DNA from: Roseateles koreensis
GTDB taxonomy: Bacteria; Pseudomonadota; Gammaproteobacteria; Burkholderiales; Burkholderiaceae_C
Assembly: GCF_028595305.1 (NCBI RefSeq)
Contig: NZ_JAQQXS010000006.1
Coordinates: 186,001-250,000 of the forward strand
Direction: 5' to 3'
DNA: 64,000 nucleotides
Every line of letters begins with the position of its first letter. The stretch's first letter is position 1. The notes under the pieces are model-generated. The model searched no databases. It saw nothing but the letters and a program-made list of their open reading frames with translations, and was not told the origin of the DNA. Positions 8,403 through 15,785 of the stretch are shown here, one piece after another. A program made the translations under genes and the position numbers.

Positions 8403-8978
8403 TCAGGACTTCTTGCCACTCTTGGCGTCAACCACGGCCTGCGGCGGCGGCACCACAAAGCGGGCAAACCGATATTGGTCGAAGGAGTCGATATTGCGTT
8501 CCCACACCTGGGCGCGATGCGCGCTGCCCTCGGGGATCTGGGTCATCTCGCAATACAACTCAACGTTGTTGCCGTCCGGGTCTTTGAACACCAAAAACAG
8601 GTTTTCTCCCGGGCCGTGTTTGCCGATGCCGCGCACAATTTCCACCTGATGGGATTGCAGCACTTTGACGGCGCGCTCCATCTCTGCCATGTTGTCAACC
8701 AGGTAGGAAAAATGCTCAAGCCCCGGACGGCTGTAGCGCGGCAGGTCGTTGAAGTCGGCTTCGGTATTCGAGCCCGGCGCAGGAGCGGGTAGTTGCGACA
8801 GGGCCAGGTCGTGGTGGTCAGCGCCGGCGCGGAGAAACACCATCTGGTCGCTGATCCAGTCGGAGACTTGCATGCCCATCACTTCGGTGTAGAACTTCAC
8901 CGACTTCTGGATGTCTCTCACCATCAATACAAGGTGCCCGAGTTTGCGTGGGCGAATGGGGGTCAGGCTAGTTTCCAT
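8403..8978 (-). CDS. VOC-family protein, extradiol-dioxygenase-like
   Basis: A 191-residue single-module VOC protein. The three canonical metal ligands are visible: His in KLGHLVLMVRD, His in GLEHFSYLVDN and Glu in DGNNVELYCE. The phrase DIQKSVKFYTEVMGMQVSD fits the dioxygenase/glyoxalase fold. A full ligand set supports a catalytic metal, so ring cleavage or a related metal-dependent step is possible. A C-terminal tail of about 45 residues, ending in a Lys/Ser-rich stretch, extends beyond the module. The gene is inserted between the permease and the binding-protein gene of the ABC importer, which suggests a linked role in using the imported compound. Confidence 0.8.
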   Translation of the reverse strand: METSLTPIRPRKLGHLVLMVRDIQKSVKFYTEVMGMQVSDWISDQMVFLRAGADHHDLALSQLPAPAPGSNTEADFNDLPRYSRPGLEHFSYLVDNMAEMERAVKVLQSHQVEIVRGIGKHGPGENLFLVFKDPDGNNVELYCEMTQIPEGSAHRAQVWERNIDSFDQYRFARFVVPPPQAVVDAKSGKKS

Positions 8979-9014
8979 GGGTGGTGCTCGTGATGTCGAT
9001 GGCTGACGAAAATG

Positions 9015-10043
9015 TCAGTCCACAATGAATCGGTTGGTATAGACCTCGGCCCCGCGCACCGCCGCGGTGACTTGAAAGGCCTTCTTCGCGAATTCGATGG
9101 TGCCGTGCATGCGGTCGGCGCGGATGTAGCCTAGCTTTTTGTTGTCGGCGCCTTCGTCGACCATGAGCAATGCGGTCTCTTTGATCTGTTGCAGCAAGAT
9201 GCTTTTGGTGGACAGTTTGGCGCTGGCGGCGATTAGGTCGGCGGCTTCGTCGGGGTTCTTGCGCATGTAGTCATAACCTCGAAACGTCGCGGCAACAAAA
9301 CGCTTGACCAACTCCGGGTTGCTGGCGATCAGCTTTTCATTGGTAACGATGCCATTGCCATAAATGTTCAAGTTGAAATCCCGGTATCGCAGCATGCCCA
9401 CGGTTTTTCCTTCGCGTGCGGCCAGCGCGTCCAACAAGGGCTTGTTTGCGCCTTCCCAGCACTCGGCCAGGTCAATGCGCCCATCCAGAAAGCTGGGGTT
9501 GATGACGGAGGGGTCCAGGCGGAGCAATTTGACGTGAGTGGCGGGCAGGCTGTTGGCCAGCAACCAGGCGGGCACGATGTTCTGCAGGGGCGAGGCTGCT
9601 CCGCCCCCCAGGCTCAACCCCTTCAGGTCGGCCATTTTGCTGATCTTGCGCTTGGGCGATTCCAGGTAGCACAGCGCGGCAGGCCACACGGTGTTGACGG
9701 CACCTACCATCACCGTCTTGCCGCCGTTGGCGCGGTTGAGCATCACGCTGATCGGGTCGCCATAGCCAAACTCAAAAAGGCCCTGATCGATTTCATTGAC
9801 TGTGCGCTGCCCGCCGTAGCCTCGTTGGGTCAGCACTTCAAGGCCCGCCTCGGCGTAGAAACCTTTGGCCACGGCCACCATCACCCCGCCGGTGCTGCCC
9901 TGTGGCAACCATGCGAGGTTGAAACGGACTTTGTCCAGAGCCTGTGCGGGCATAACGCTCATACTCATGAGTATGGTCAGGGCCACAAAGGCGACTGCGC
10001 GGCTGCGGCTGGACGGTCGGGGCTGTCCAGTTTGGAAGTTCAT
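9015..10043 (-). CDS. ABC transporter substrate-binding protein (NMT1/THI5-like)
   Basis: A 342-residue periplasmic binding protein. After a Sec signal peptide ending in MPAQALD it reads KVRFNLAWLPQGSTGGVMVAVAKGFYAEAGLEV, the opening typical of NMT1/SsuA-like proteins. ATG at 10043 is preferred: a longer frame reaches 10190 but would overlap the upstream FAH-family gene by 89 bp, and the signal peptide follows naturally from 10043. It supplies the importer encoded at 6738-8376. Ligand unknown; the family binds pyrimidines, sulfonates and aromatic acids. Confidence 0.88.
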   Translation of the reverse strand: MNFQTGQPRPSSRSRAVAFVALTILMSMSVMPAQALDKVRFNLAWLPQGSTGGVMVAVAKGFYAEAGLEVLTQRGYGGQRTVNEIDQGLFEFGYGDPISVMLNRANGGKTVMVGAVNTVWPAALCYLESPKRKISKMADLKGLSLGGGAASPLQNIVPAWLLANSLPATHVKLLRLDPSVINPSFLDGRIDLAECWEGANKPLLDALAAREGKTVGMLRYRDFNLNIYGNGIVTNEKLIASNPELVKRFVAATFRGYDYMRKNPDEAADLIAASAKLSTKSILLQQIKETALLMVDEGADNKKLGYIRADRMHGTIEFAKKAFQVTAAVRGAEVYTNRFIVD

Positions 10044-10101
10044 GGCAAGTGCCCGGTTGGTGTCAGTGGAGACTGAAGCGCTGACTGGGGTGACAGCGGC
10101 G

Positions 10102-11064
10102 TCAGCCAATGGCCAGCTCTGCGCTTGCTGCAGCAGTTGACGCTGCAACCACCCGGTTGCGAATGCTACCGATGCCGTCGATGCTGGCAATCATCACATC
10201 CCCGGGCTGCAAGAAGACGCCTCGTGCCATGCCCACGCCAGTGGGCGTGCCGGTGGCGATCAAGTCACCGGGGCGCAAGGTCAGCATGGACGAGAGGTAG
10301 GCAATTTGCTCGGCAATGTTGAACACCATGCCCGAGGTGCTGTCGTCTTGCATCATCTGTTCGTTCACTGAGAGGCGCATCCGGAGTGCCTGTGGGTTCT
10401 CAATGCAGTCGCGTGGCACAAGCCACGGACCCATGGGCCCGAAGGTGTCGAAACTCTTTCCGCGAAACCAGTCGTGGGTAAAGGGGTAGTCGCTGCGGCG
10501 ATTCAGGTCACGGGCACTGATGTCGTTGAACACCGTATAACCTGCGACCACGTCCAAAGCGTGCTCGATGCTGACGTTGCGGCATTCGCGTCCGATGACC
10601 ACGCCGAGCTCAATCTCCCAATCGAGCTTGACTGTGTTGTCGGGTTTGACCACATCTTCCTCGGATGCAATCACACTGGTGTCGGCCTTCATGAAGACAT
10701 AGGGCGCACTCTCGCTGCGGGCCGCCAGCTTGGTGCCCATTTCTTTGGCGTGTTCATAGTAGTTTGACGCCGCGCCAAAAATGCGCCGCGGCCGGTAGGG
10801 TGCGCACAATTTGTAGCTCCCCAAGCTCAAAGGCTTGATGGCGCCACGCGCTACCAGCATTTGCAGGGCGTGCGCCATAGCGGCAATTTTGGGTGCGCTG
10901 CACGACCACTGCTCGACTGCAGCTTGGGTGCCGGATTGCAAGGGATGCTCACTCATGTCACAGGCTTTGGCCACGGCGGCGGCGTCATACAACGCGTCGC
11001 CCAACACAAGGGCGGCTTGTGGGCCTTGGCCCTGATCGTAAGAAGCGATGGCGTACCAGTTCAA
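10102..11064 (-). CDS. Fumarylacetoacetate hydrolase (FAH) family protein
   Basis: A 320-residue FAH-fold enzyme. Metal ligands are seen in LDWEIELGVVIG (Glu-x-Glu) and FNDISARDLNR (Asp), and the conserved LRPGDLIATGTPTGVG loop closes the active site. The family includes C-C hydrolases, 2-oxo-4-enoate hydratases and 4-oxalocrotonate decarboxylases of meta-cleavage pathways. It is the first gene of the minus-strand operon that continues to 4381, and a pair of GntR-type sites lies 52-81 bp upstream of its start. A role in processing a ring-cleavage product is likely; the exact reaction is not readable. Confidence 0.85.
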   Translation of the reverse strand: MNWYAIASYDQGQGPQAALVLGDALYDAAAVAKACDMSEHPLQSGTQAAVEQWSCSAPKIAAMAHALQMLVARGAIKPLSLGSYKLCAPYRPRRIFGAASNYYEHAKEMGTKLAARSESAPYVFMKADTSVIASEEDVVKPDNTVKLDWEIELGVVIGRECRNVSIEHALDVVAGYTVFNDISARDLNRRSDYPFTHDWFRGKSFDTFGPMGPWLVPRDCIENPQALRMRLSVNEQMMQDDSTSGMVFNIAEQIAYLSSMLTLRPGDLIATGTPTGVGMARGVFLQPGDVMIASIDGIGSIRNRVVAASTAAASAELAIG

Positions 11065-11115
11065 GGGAATTCCTTTGCGTTGAGTCGGGTGGAATCTGTG
11101 GATTCATTCGGTGTT

Positions 11116-11145
11116 TTGAATACAATATCACCGCCATGTATACAT
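11116..11145. promoter_or_regulatory. Tandem GntR-type operators in the FAH / 2-hydroxyacid dehydrogenase divergent promoter
   Basis: Two related palindromes lie in the 168-bp gap between divergent genes: TTGAATACAA at 11116-11125 and ATGTATACAT at 11136-11145. Their centres are exactly 20 bp apart, two helical turns, so two dimers would sit on the same DNA face. The second is a perfect 10-bp palindrome. The arrangement recurs at 12822 and 15632. Confidence 0.65.
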
Positions 11146-11232
11146 AACAAGGGGTTCAGGGTATGTCCCAGGGAAAATGCCGGAGGCATTGCAAACAGGG
11201 CGGCCCATCTGACCCGCAACCCGGAGTAGTCC

Positions 11233-12195
11233 ATGTCCACAAGAATCGGCTTGTTGATCGTCATTCCACTGCAGCCAGTAGTTCTGCAAGCCTTGCAGCA
11301 ACGTTGCGACGTGATTTACGCGCCAAAGGGTTACGCTGATCCAGTGCTGCTGACGGTAACGCCGGGCCAAAGGGCCTCAGTCAGTGTCCTACTCAGTAAC
11401 GGCAGCACCGGGGCAAGCGCGGCGCAAATGGAAAGATGGCCGAGGTTGCGCTTGATTCATGCTTTTGGCGCTGGATACGAAGGCATAGACGTGAAAGCTG
11501 CGTGCGCTCTAGGCATTGAAGTGAGCCATGCCCCCGGAGTCAACAACGCCACCGTGGCTGACCATGCGTTAGCTTTAATGCTCGGTGCGGCGCGCGGCAT
11601 TGCGCCGTTGGACCGTGCCGTCAAGGCCGGTGCGTGGTTGCATCACAGGGCCGCGCGGCCCAGTGTGAATGGGCGCAGCATCGGGTTGGTTGGCATGGGC
11701 AACATCGGTCAGCAAATTGCCCGCCGTGCGCAGGGATTTGACATGTACATCAGCTACCACAGCCGACAGGCGCGGGTTGATATGCCATACCGTTATGTGC
11801 CTTCTTTGCTGCAGTTGGCTCAGTCGGTCGATTTTCTGATGTTGGCATGCCCAGGTGGCCCCGCCACGCGACACCTCGTCAACCGCCAAGTCTTGCGGGC
11901 CCTTGGGCCCGAGGGCTTTCTTATCAACGTCGCCCGTGGGTCGGTGGTGAACACCGAAGATTTGATCGCGGCACTGAAAGCTGGCGAAATTGCCGGTGCT
12001 GCGCTTGACGTGCTGGAGGATGAGCCCGACGTGCCGCAGGCCTTGTTGGGCATGGAGCAAGTACTGTTGACACCCCATATCTCCGGCCGCTCCCCCGAGG
12101 CGCAAGAGGCGCAGTTGCGCGCCTTTGAATCCAATATGGCGGCCTGCATCGCAGGGGGGATCCCGCCAAATCAAGTGCCTGGTGCAGGCACTTGA
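11233..12195 (+). CDS. D-isomer-specific 2-hydroxyacid dehydrogenase
   Basis: A 320-residue NAD(P)-dependent dehydrogenase. The Rossmann motif is GLVGMGNIGQQIARRAQGF; catalytic residues are the Arg of INVARGSVVNTE, the Glu of LDVLEDEPDV and the His of LTPHISGRSPEA. The substrate-side segment HAFGAGYEGIDVKAACALGIEVSHAPGVNNATVADHAL is typical. It interconverts a 2-oxo acid and a D-2-hydroxy acid; the substrate is open. It is divergent from the FAH-family operon and shares its GntR sites, so it is probably co-regulated. An 11-bp inverted repeat (12170-12180 with 12186-12196) overlaps its stop codon. Confidence 0.9.
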   Translation: MSTRIGLLIVIPLQPVVLQALQQRCDVIYAPKGYADPVLLTVTPGQRASVSVLLSNGSTGASAAQMERWPRLRLIHAFGAGYEGIDVKAACALGIEVSHAPGVNNATVADHALALMLGAARGIAPLDRAVKAGAWLHHRAARPSVNGRSIGLVGMGNIGQQIARRAQGFDMYISYHSRQARVDMPYRYVPSLLQLAQSVDFLMLACPGGPATRHLVNRQVLRALGPEGFLINVARGSVVNTEDLIAALKAGEIAGAALDVLEDEPDVPQALLGMEQVLLTPHISGRSPEAQEAQLRAFESNMAACIAGGIPPNQVPGAGT

Positions 12196-12196
12196 T
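12170..12196. terminator. Hairpin at the convergent end of two genes
   Basis: ATCAAGTGCCT (12170-12180) pairs perfectly with AGGCACTTGAT (12186-12196) around a GGTGC loop. It lies between the convergent dehydrogenase and VOC genes and overlaps the dehydrogenase stop codon. There is no U tract on either side, so it is a stable hairpin but not a textbook intrinsic terminator. Confidence 0.4.
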
Positions 12197-12220
12197 CGGC
12201 GGTATGCCAGCTATGTTGGT

Positions 12221-12691
12221 TCAAAGTCCCTGGCGGTCTGCCTTCAAGTCGGGATGGCGCAGTGCAGGGGCCTCGTCGGCACCCACCACGTTTTTGGCGG
12301 CGCCTCCCCATCCCCTGTCGGTGAGGTCAATGATGACGCCATTCGGATCTTTGTACTTGACCTCGTAGAAGATGTTGCCCTTGATGGGAACTTCACCCAT
12401 GTAGTAATTGCCGCCGGCGGCCTCGCAGTCTTGTCGAGCTTGCCCGATTTCGTCGACCCAGAATCCGATGTGGTGCAGCCCTACATAGTCACGCCCGCGC
12501 TCGCCAGCGGCTTGGTCTGTCTTGTAGTTCAGTAGCGCCACGCACATGACGCCGTCGCTAAGGTAGACCCCCCGCGCCAGTGAGGAATCGGTTTCTCCGA
12601 CCTTCTTCATGCCGAAGGCCTTTTCGTAAAAGGGCGCCACTGCCCAGGGGTCGGGGACGGAAATTGCGATGTGTCTCAGTTTGCCAGCCAT
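12221..12691 (-). CDS. VOC-family protein
   Basis: A 156-residue VOC protein. It has the first His in KLRHIAISVPDPW, a second in VGLHHIGFWVDE, and the closing motif DPNGVIIDLTDRGW, where the usual Glu ligand is replaced by Asp. ATG at 12691 is chosen because AGGAGA sits 6 bases upstream and the module begins directly after it. It could be a lyase, dioxygenase or isomerase; the fold alone does not decide. It is divergent from gntR and shares the operator pair at 12822-12851. Confidence 0.8.
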   Translation of the reverse strand: MAGKLRHIAISVPDPWAVAPFYEKAFGMKKVGETDSSLARGVYLSDGVMCVALLNYKTDQAAGERGRDYVGLHHIGFWVDEIGQARQDCEAAGGNYYMGEVPIKGNIFYEVKYKDPNGVIIDLTDRGWGGAAKNVVGADEAPALRHPDLKADRQGL

Positions 12692-12821
12692 GAAGTTCTC
12701 CTGAAAGAAGTGTGTTGAAAGCAGATTGATCGAGGGTGTGATATGAGGGCAGCAGTTTGAACTGCGGGTTTCACGCCGAGACCGTGAGTGGGTCATGCGA
12801 TAGGGCAGATTTCGCAACTGC

Positions 12822-12851
12822 ATGTATACATCAAAATGATTATGTATTCAA
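12822..12851. promoter_or_regulatory. Tandem GntR-type operators in the VOC / gntR divergent promoter
   Basis: ATGTATACAT (12822-12831) is a perfect 10-bp palindrome. ATGTATTCAA (12842-12851) is a relative with its centre 20 bp away. The pair lies between the VOC gene and the gntR gene, about 90 bp before the regulator's start, so autoregulation is expected. Confidence 0.65.
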
Positions 12852-12937
12852 ATAGTGGTTTGCGCCATGCAATTGGACGTCAGGCGGATAGAATCTGCAC
12901 CATCTGTTCATCAGCAATCGCAGACAAGGGCCTTGCC

Positions 12938-13807
12938 ATGGGAAATGCTTCAGCCGGCATCTGCCGCAGCCTCACCGAAGACATCGTCAGCGGGCGTCTG
13001 CCTCCGGGCCAGAAGCTGGAGGAGTTGGTGCTCGCCGAGCGCTTTCAAGTCTCCCGCACACCCATTCGGGAGGCTCTGCGGGAGTTGCATGCCCGAGGGC
13101 TTATCGCCTTGGAGCCGCGCAAAGGTGGCATCGTGCGCAGCATTGGCTTGCAAGATCTGTCTGACATGCTGGAAGCGATGGTCGAGTTGGACGCCTTGTG
13201 CTGCCGCATCAGTGCGGAACGCATGAGCGCGGTCCAGAAGAAACAACTCGCCATGGTGCAAGCGCAGAGCGAAGAGTGCGTCGCCCGGGGGGATGAGGTG
13301 GGCTATCTGGGCCTGAATCACCAGTTCCATCAACTGATCAGTGCGGGCGCGCAGAACCACACCTTGACGGAGATGTTGAGCAAACTGCGCGAACGCCTGG
13401 CCCCGTTCCGCGCCGCGCAAACCAAGGTGGAGCGCCGGCTTGCGGTGTCGCATGACGAGCACCAAGCCATCCTCGCCGCAATCCAGTCTGGCGACGCGGA
13501 AGCGGCCTATGAGGCCATGCGCAATCACACAGCGCGCCTGAGCATCAATGTGCTTGATTTATTGCGTCAGCAGCAAAATGGTGGCGAAGCGGGCTCTGCG
13601 GACAGCACGCCGCAATCCGCCGCGCAGGCATCTCGGTCCACCGTGACGGCAAGCGAAAAAAGCACCGCAAAAAAAACGGTGCCGCGCAAGCGCACCACAC
13701 CCGCTGCGGCGACTCAAATTGGCAAGGTTGACAAGATCAGCAAGGCCAACAATTCTGCCAAAGTGCTGGCGCCGGTGAAGGTAAGCCGGGCGGTGAAGGG
13801 CAGGTGA
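12938..13807 (+). CDS. GntR-family (FCD) transcriptional regulator with basic C-terminal tail
   Basis: A 289-residue regulator. Residues 5-75 form the GntR winged HTH (LTEDIVSGRLPPGQKLEE, FQVSRTPIREALRELHARGL, LEPRKGG). Residues 80-215 are an FCD ligand domain with metal-type positions in LNHQFHQLI and the HDEHQAILAAI helix. Beyond about residue 215 is an Ala/Thr/Lys-rich, low-complexity tail (for example KSTAKKTVPRKRTT) not needed for the fold. ATG at 12938 is preferred because the HTH follows at once; a longer frame from 12788 runs through the operator. It is the best candidate to bind the ATGTATACAT sites found in four promoters of this island. Confidence 0.88.
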   Translation: MGNASAGICRSLTEDIVSGRLPPGQKLEELVLAERFQVSRTPIREALRELHARGLIALEPRKGGIVRSIGLQDLSDMLEAMVELDALCCRISAERMSAVQKKQLAMVQAQSEECVARGDEVGYLGLNHQFHQLISAGAQNHTLTEMLSKLRERLAPFRAAQTKVERRLAVSHDEHQAILAAIQSGDAEAAYEAMRNHTARLSINVLDLLRQQQNGGEAGSADSTPQSAAQASRSTVTASEKSTAKKTVPRKRTTPAAATQIGKVDKISKANNSAKVLAPVKVSRAVKGR

Positions 13808-13955
13808 TGGCAAGGCCGGCAGTACACGTCATGCTTGCCAACTGGGTGGTCTCCATTTTTGCGGGCAGCCACCCAAACCGCCCTAATCACCGGCCATGCT
13901 GATTTTCGCAGAGCTTGCCTGGGCCTGAGCCGCTGTTCTTTACATTCGGATTGAT

Positions 13956-14390
13956 ATGAAACCAACAACCCGGCGTGTAGTCCAGGCCGTCCTTTACGAA
14001 GTTTTTGCCGTTGTCGTGGTGGGGCCTGCCTTGGCAACCATTTTTGATGAATCCGTGGTCTCCACGATGGGACTTGCTTTTCTCATGTCCACGGTGGCTT
14101 TGGCCTGGAATTACATTTTCAATGCTTGGTTTGAGCGCTGGGAAGCAAAGCAACCCATCAAGGGGCGGTCGCTCTTGCGGCGCTTGGCGCATGGTGCCGG
14201 CTTTGAGGGCGGACTCGTCGTGGTGCTCGTCCCCATCATGGCGTGGTGGCTGAATACGTCGCTGCTCAATGCGTTTATTGCAGACTTGGGTGTTTTGGCA
14301 TTCTTTTTTGTTTACGCCGTGGTCTTCACTTGGGCCTTTGATCGTGTCTTTGGGTTGCCTGAATCAGCCGCATCGACTTTAGAGTCATAA
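13956..14390 (+). CDS. PACE-family (AceI-like) multidrug efflux protein
   Basis: A 144-residue membrane protein with four predicted transmembrane helices in two tandem BTP (bacterial transmembrane pair) modules. Features are RRVVQAVLYEVFAVVVVGPAL at the start, with the conserved helix-1 Glu needed for proton-coupled transport in AceI, then WNYIFNAWFERWE. The second copy repeats the pattern as RRLAHGAGFEGGLVVVLVPI and FVYAVVFTWAFDRVFG. PACE proteins export chlorhexidine, acriflavine and short-chain diamines. It is an isolated gene between the gntR regulator and a convergent porin and ends at a bidirectional terminator. Confidence 0.88.
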   Translation: MKPTTRRVVQAVLYEVFAVVVVGPALATIFDESVVSTMGLAFLMSTVALAWNYIFNAWFERWEAKQPIKGRSLLRRLAHGAGFEGGLVVVLVPIMAWWLNTSLLNAFIADLGVLAFFFVYAVVFTWAFDRVFGLPESAASTLES

Positions 14391-14395
14391 CGAGC

Positions 14396-14436
14396 AATCA
14401 CTGCTGACCAATTCCAGCGTGGACAGCAGTGATTTT
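14396..14436. terminator. Bidirectional intrinsic terminator
   Basis: AATCACTGCTG (14396-14406) pairs with CAGCAGTGATT (14424-14434); a small inner stem, TCCA/TGGA, shortens the loop, and TTTTG follows. It lies between the end of the PACE gene and the end of the convergent porin gene and can serve both. Confidence 0.7.
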
Positions 14437-14467
14437 GTCGCGTTGATTGGGGCTGAATTTCGCTCGG

Positions 14468-15610
14468 TCAGAATTTGTGAGTCATGCCCAGGCCCCAGCC
14501 CTTGGCATCCTGACCTGTCGCCTGCCCGGGGAAGGGGTTGGCTGACAGTTTGTAGGCGGCTGTACTGCCGTTCTTGAGGAACGTCCAGCCGGCCCAAATT
14601 TCGGTGCGGCGTGAGAGGTTGTAGCCGCCGCCCAGGGCCCATTGGCTCGCGCCCGAGTCGCTTCCAGGCGCGCCGATACTGCCAATGGAGCCGGCAAAAT
14701 TGCCTGTTGAAGCGTCTGCGTGAACATGGCTCACGCGCCACTGCCATGGGCCCATGTCATGGGTGGCAGCCACTTGCCAAGCGTTGCGGTCCAGGTGGGT
14801 GCCCGGTTTGGGTTCATAGTGCAGTCGCTCCCAGCTGGCGCGCAGGCGAGTGCTTCCCCAACTGTAGGCCGCGCCCAATCGGTCGGCGCTGTCATGGCTG
14901 CCTGCGACGAAGTAGTCGCGGTGAATTTCATGCCCCCAGGCGAGGTAGAGAGGTCCGGCGCTGTAGGTAATCAGGCTCGAGAGCAGGTCGGGTGCGGTGG
15001 TGGCGGTTTTCTCTTCGCTCACTGCGTAGGCAAGGCGGCCTTGCCAACCTTGGAGGTCAGGGCTGCTGTACTGCAGCAGATTGGGTGCGCGACGGTCGAA
15101 TGAGTTCGGCGATACACCGTTTGCGGCTGTCACGAAGCCATTGCCCATGATGCTGTTGGAGGCAAACAGGCTGGCTGTGAAAGGGTCAATGGCGTACACC
15201 GAGACGAAGCGCAGCGGCGTTTCCCATTGGCCCATCAAAATTTCGCCCCAGCGGCCGCGCAGGCCTACCGCAGTGTTGCGGCCGCCCCAGGGTGCATCGC
15301 CAGTGTCGACTTTGACGTTGGTTTCGATCTGGCCCCAGGCCGTGAAGCCATCGCCCAAGTCTTCTGTGACCCGAAACCCCAGCAGCGACAAGTCGTTGGA
15401 CAGGCGATTCAAGCTTTGTCCCGGCACAGTGGCGGTGGCGCCGGTGGAGACCTGTTCGACGTTTGCTTTCAAAAATCCGTAGATGGATGCGGTGCTCGAG
15501 TCGGGTGAGATTTGAGCCAGCGCTTGGCCAGAACTCGTAGCCAAGCCCATGGCCAGGGCGCACAGGGTCAACGCGGCGGGCAAGGTCGGATTGAGAGAAT
15601 GGGTTCGCAT
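14468..15610 (-). CDS. Gram-negative porin
   Basis: A 380-residue outer-membrane porin. It has a Sec signal peptide ending near GQALAQ, then STASIYGFLKANVEQVS, the region SLLGFRVTEDLGDGFTAWGQIET, and the C-terminal beta strand GLGMTHKF with terminal Phe. The start ATG at 15610 gives the cleanest signal peptide; an ATG at 15625 is also in frame. The two GntR-type sites lie just upstream at 15632-15661, so this porin is probably induced with the island and admits its substrate. It is divergent from the molybdo-hydroxylase operon. Confidence 0.88.
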   Translation of the reverse strand: MRTHSLNPTLPAALTLCALAMGLATSSGQALAQISPDSSTASIYGFLKANVEQVSTGATATVPGQSLNRLSNDLSLLGFRVTEDLGDGFTAWGQIETNVKVDTGDAPWGGRNTAVGLRGRWGEILMGQWETPLRFVSVYAIDPFTASLFASNSIMGNGFVTAANGVSPNSFDRRAPNLLQYSSPDLQGWQGRLAYAVSEEKTATTAPDLLSSLITYSAGPLYLAWGHEIHRDYFVAGSHDSADRLGAAYSWGSTRLRASWERLHYEPKPGTHLDRNAWQVAATHDMGPWQWRVSHVHADASTGNFAGSIGSIGAPGSDSGASQWALGGGYNLSRRTEIWAGWTFLKNGSTAAYKLSANPFPGQATGQDAKGWGLGMTHKF

Positions 15611-15631
15611 GCAAGCTTTCATCAAGTATTT

Positions 15632-15661
15632 GTGTATACATGAAACTTAACATGTATTTAT
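15632..15661. promoter_or_regulatory. Tandem GntR-type operators in the porin / hydroxylase divergent promoter
   Basis: GTGTATACAT (15632-15641) and ATGTATTTAT (15652-15661) are relatives of ATGTATACAT with centres 20 bp apart. A further partial match, TTGAATACAG, is at 15701-15710, closer to the hydroxylase gene. Control of both the porin and the molybdo-hydroxylase operon is inferred. Confidence 0.6.
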
Positions 15662-15785
15662 AAGAACAACAAGATGCCACTTTGAGGTGCGGCTTGGCGA
15701 TTGAATACAGCTCTCCTGATTGTGCTAGTTTTTGACTTAATCAGCGAAAATTTTGCGTTTGTGCAAATGGCTGGTTGACGGTTCA

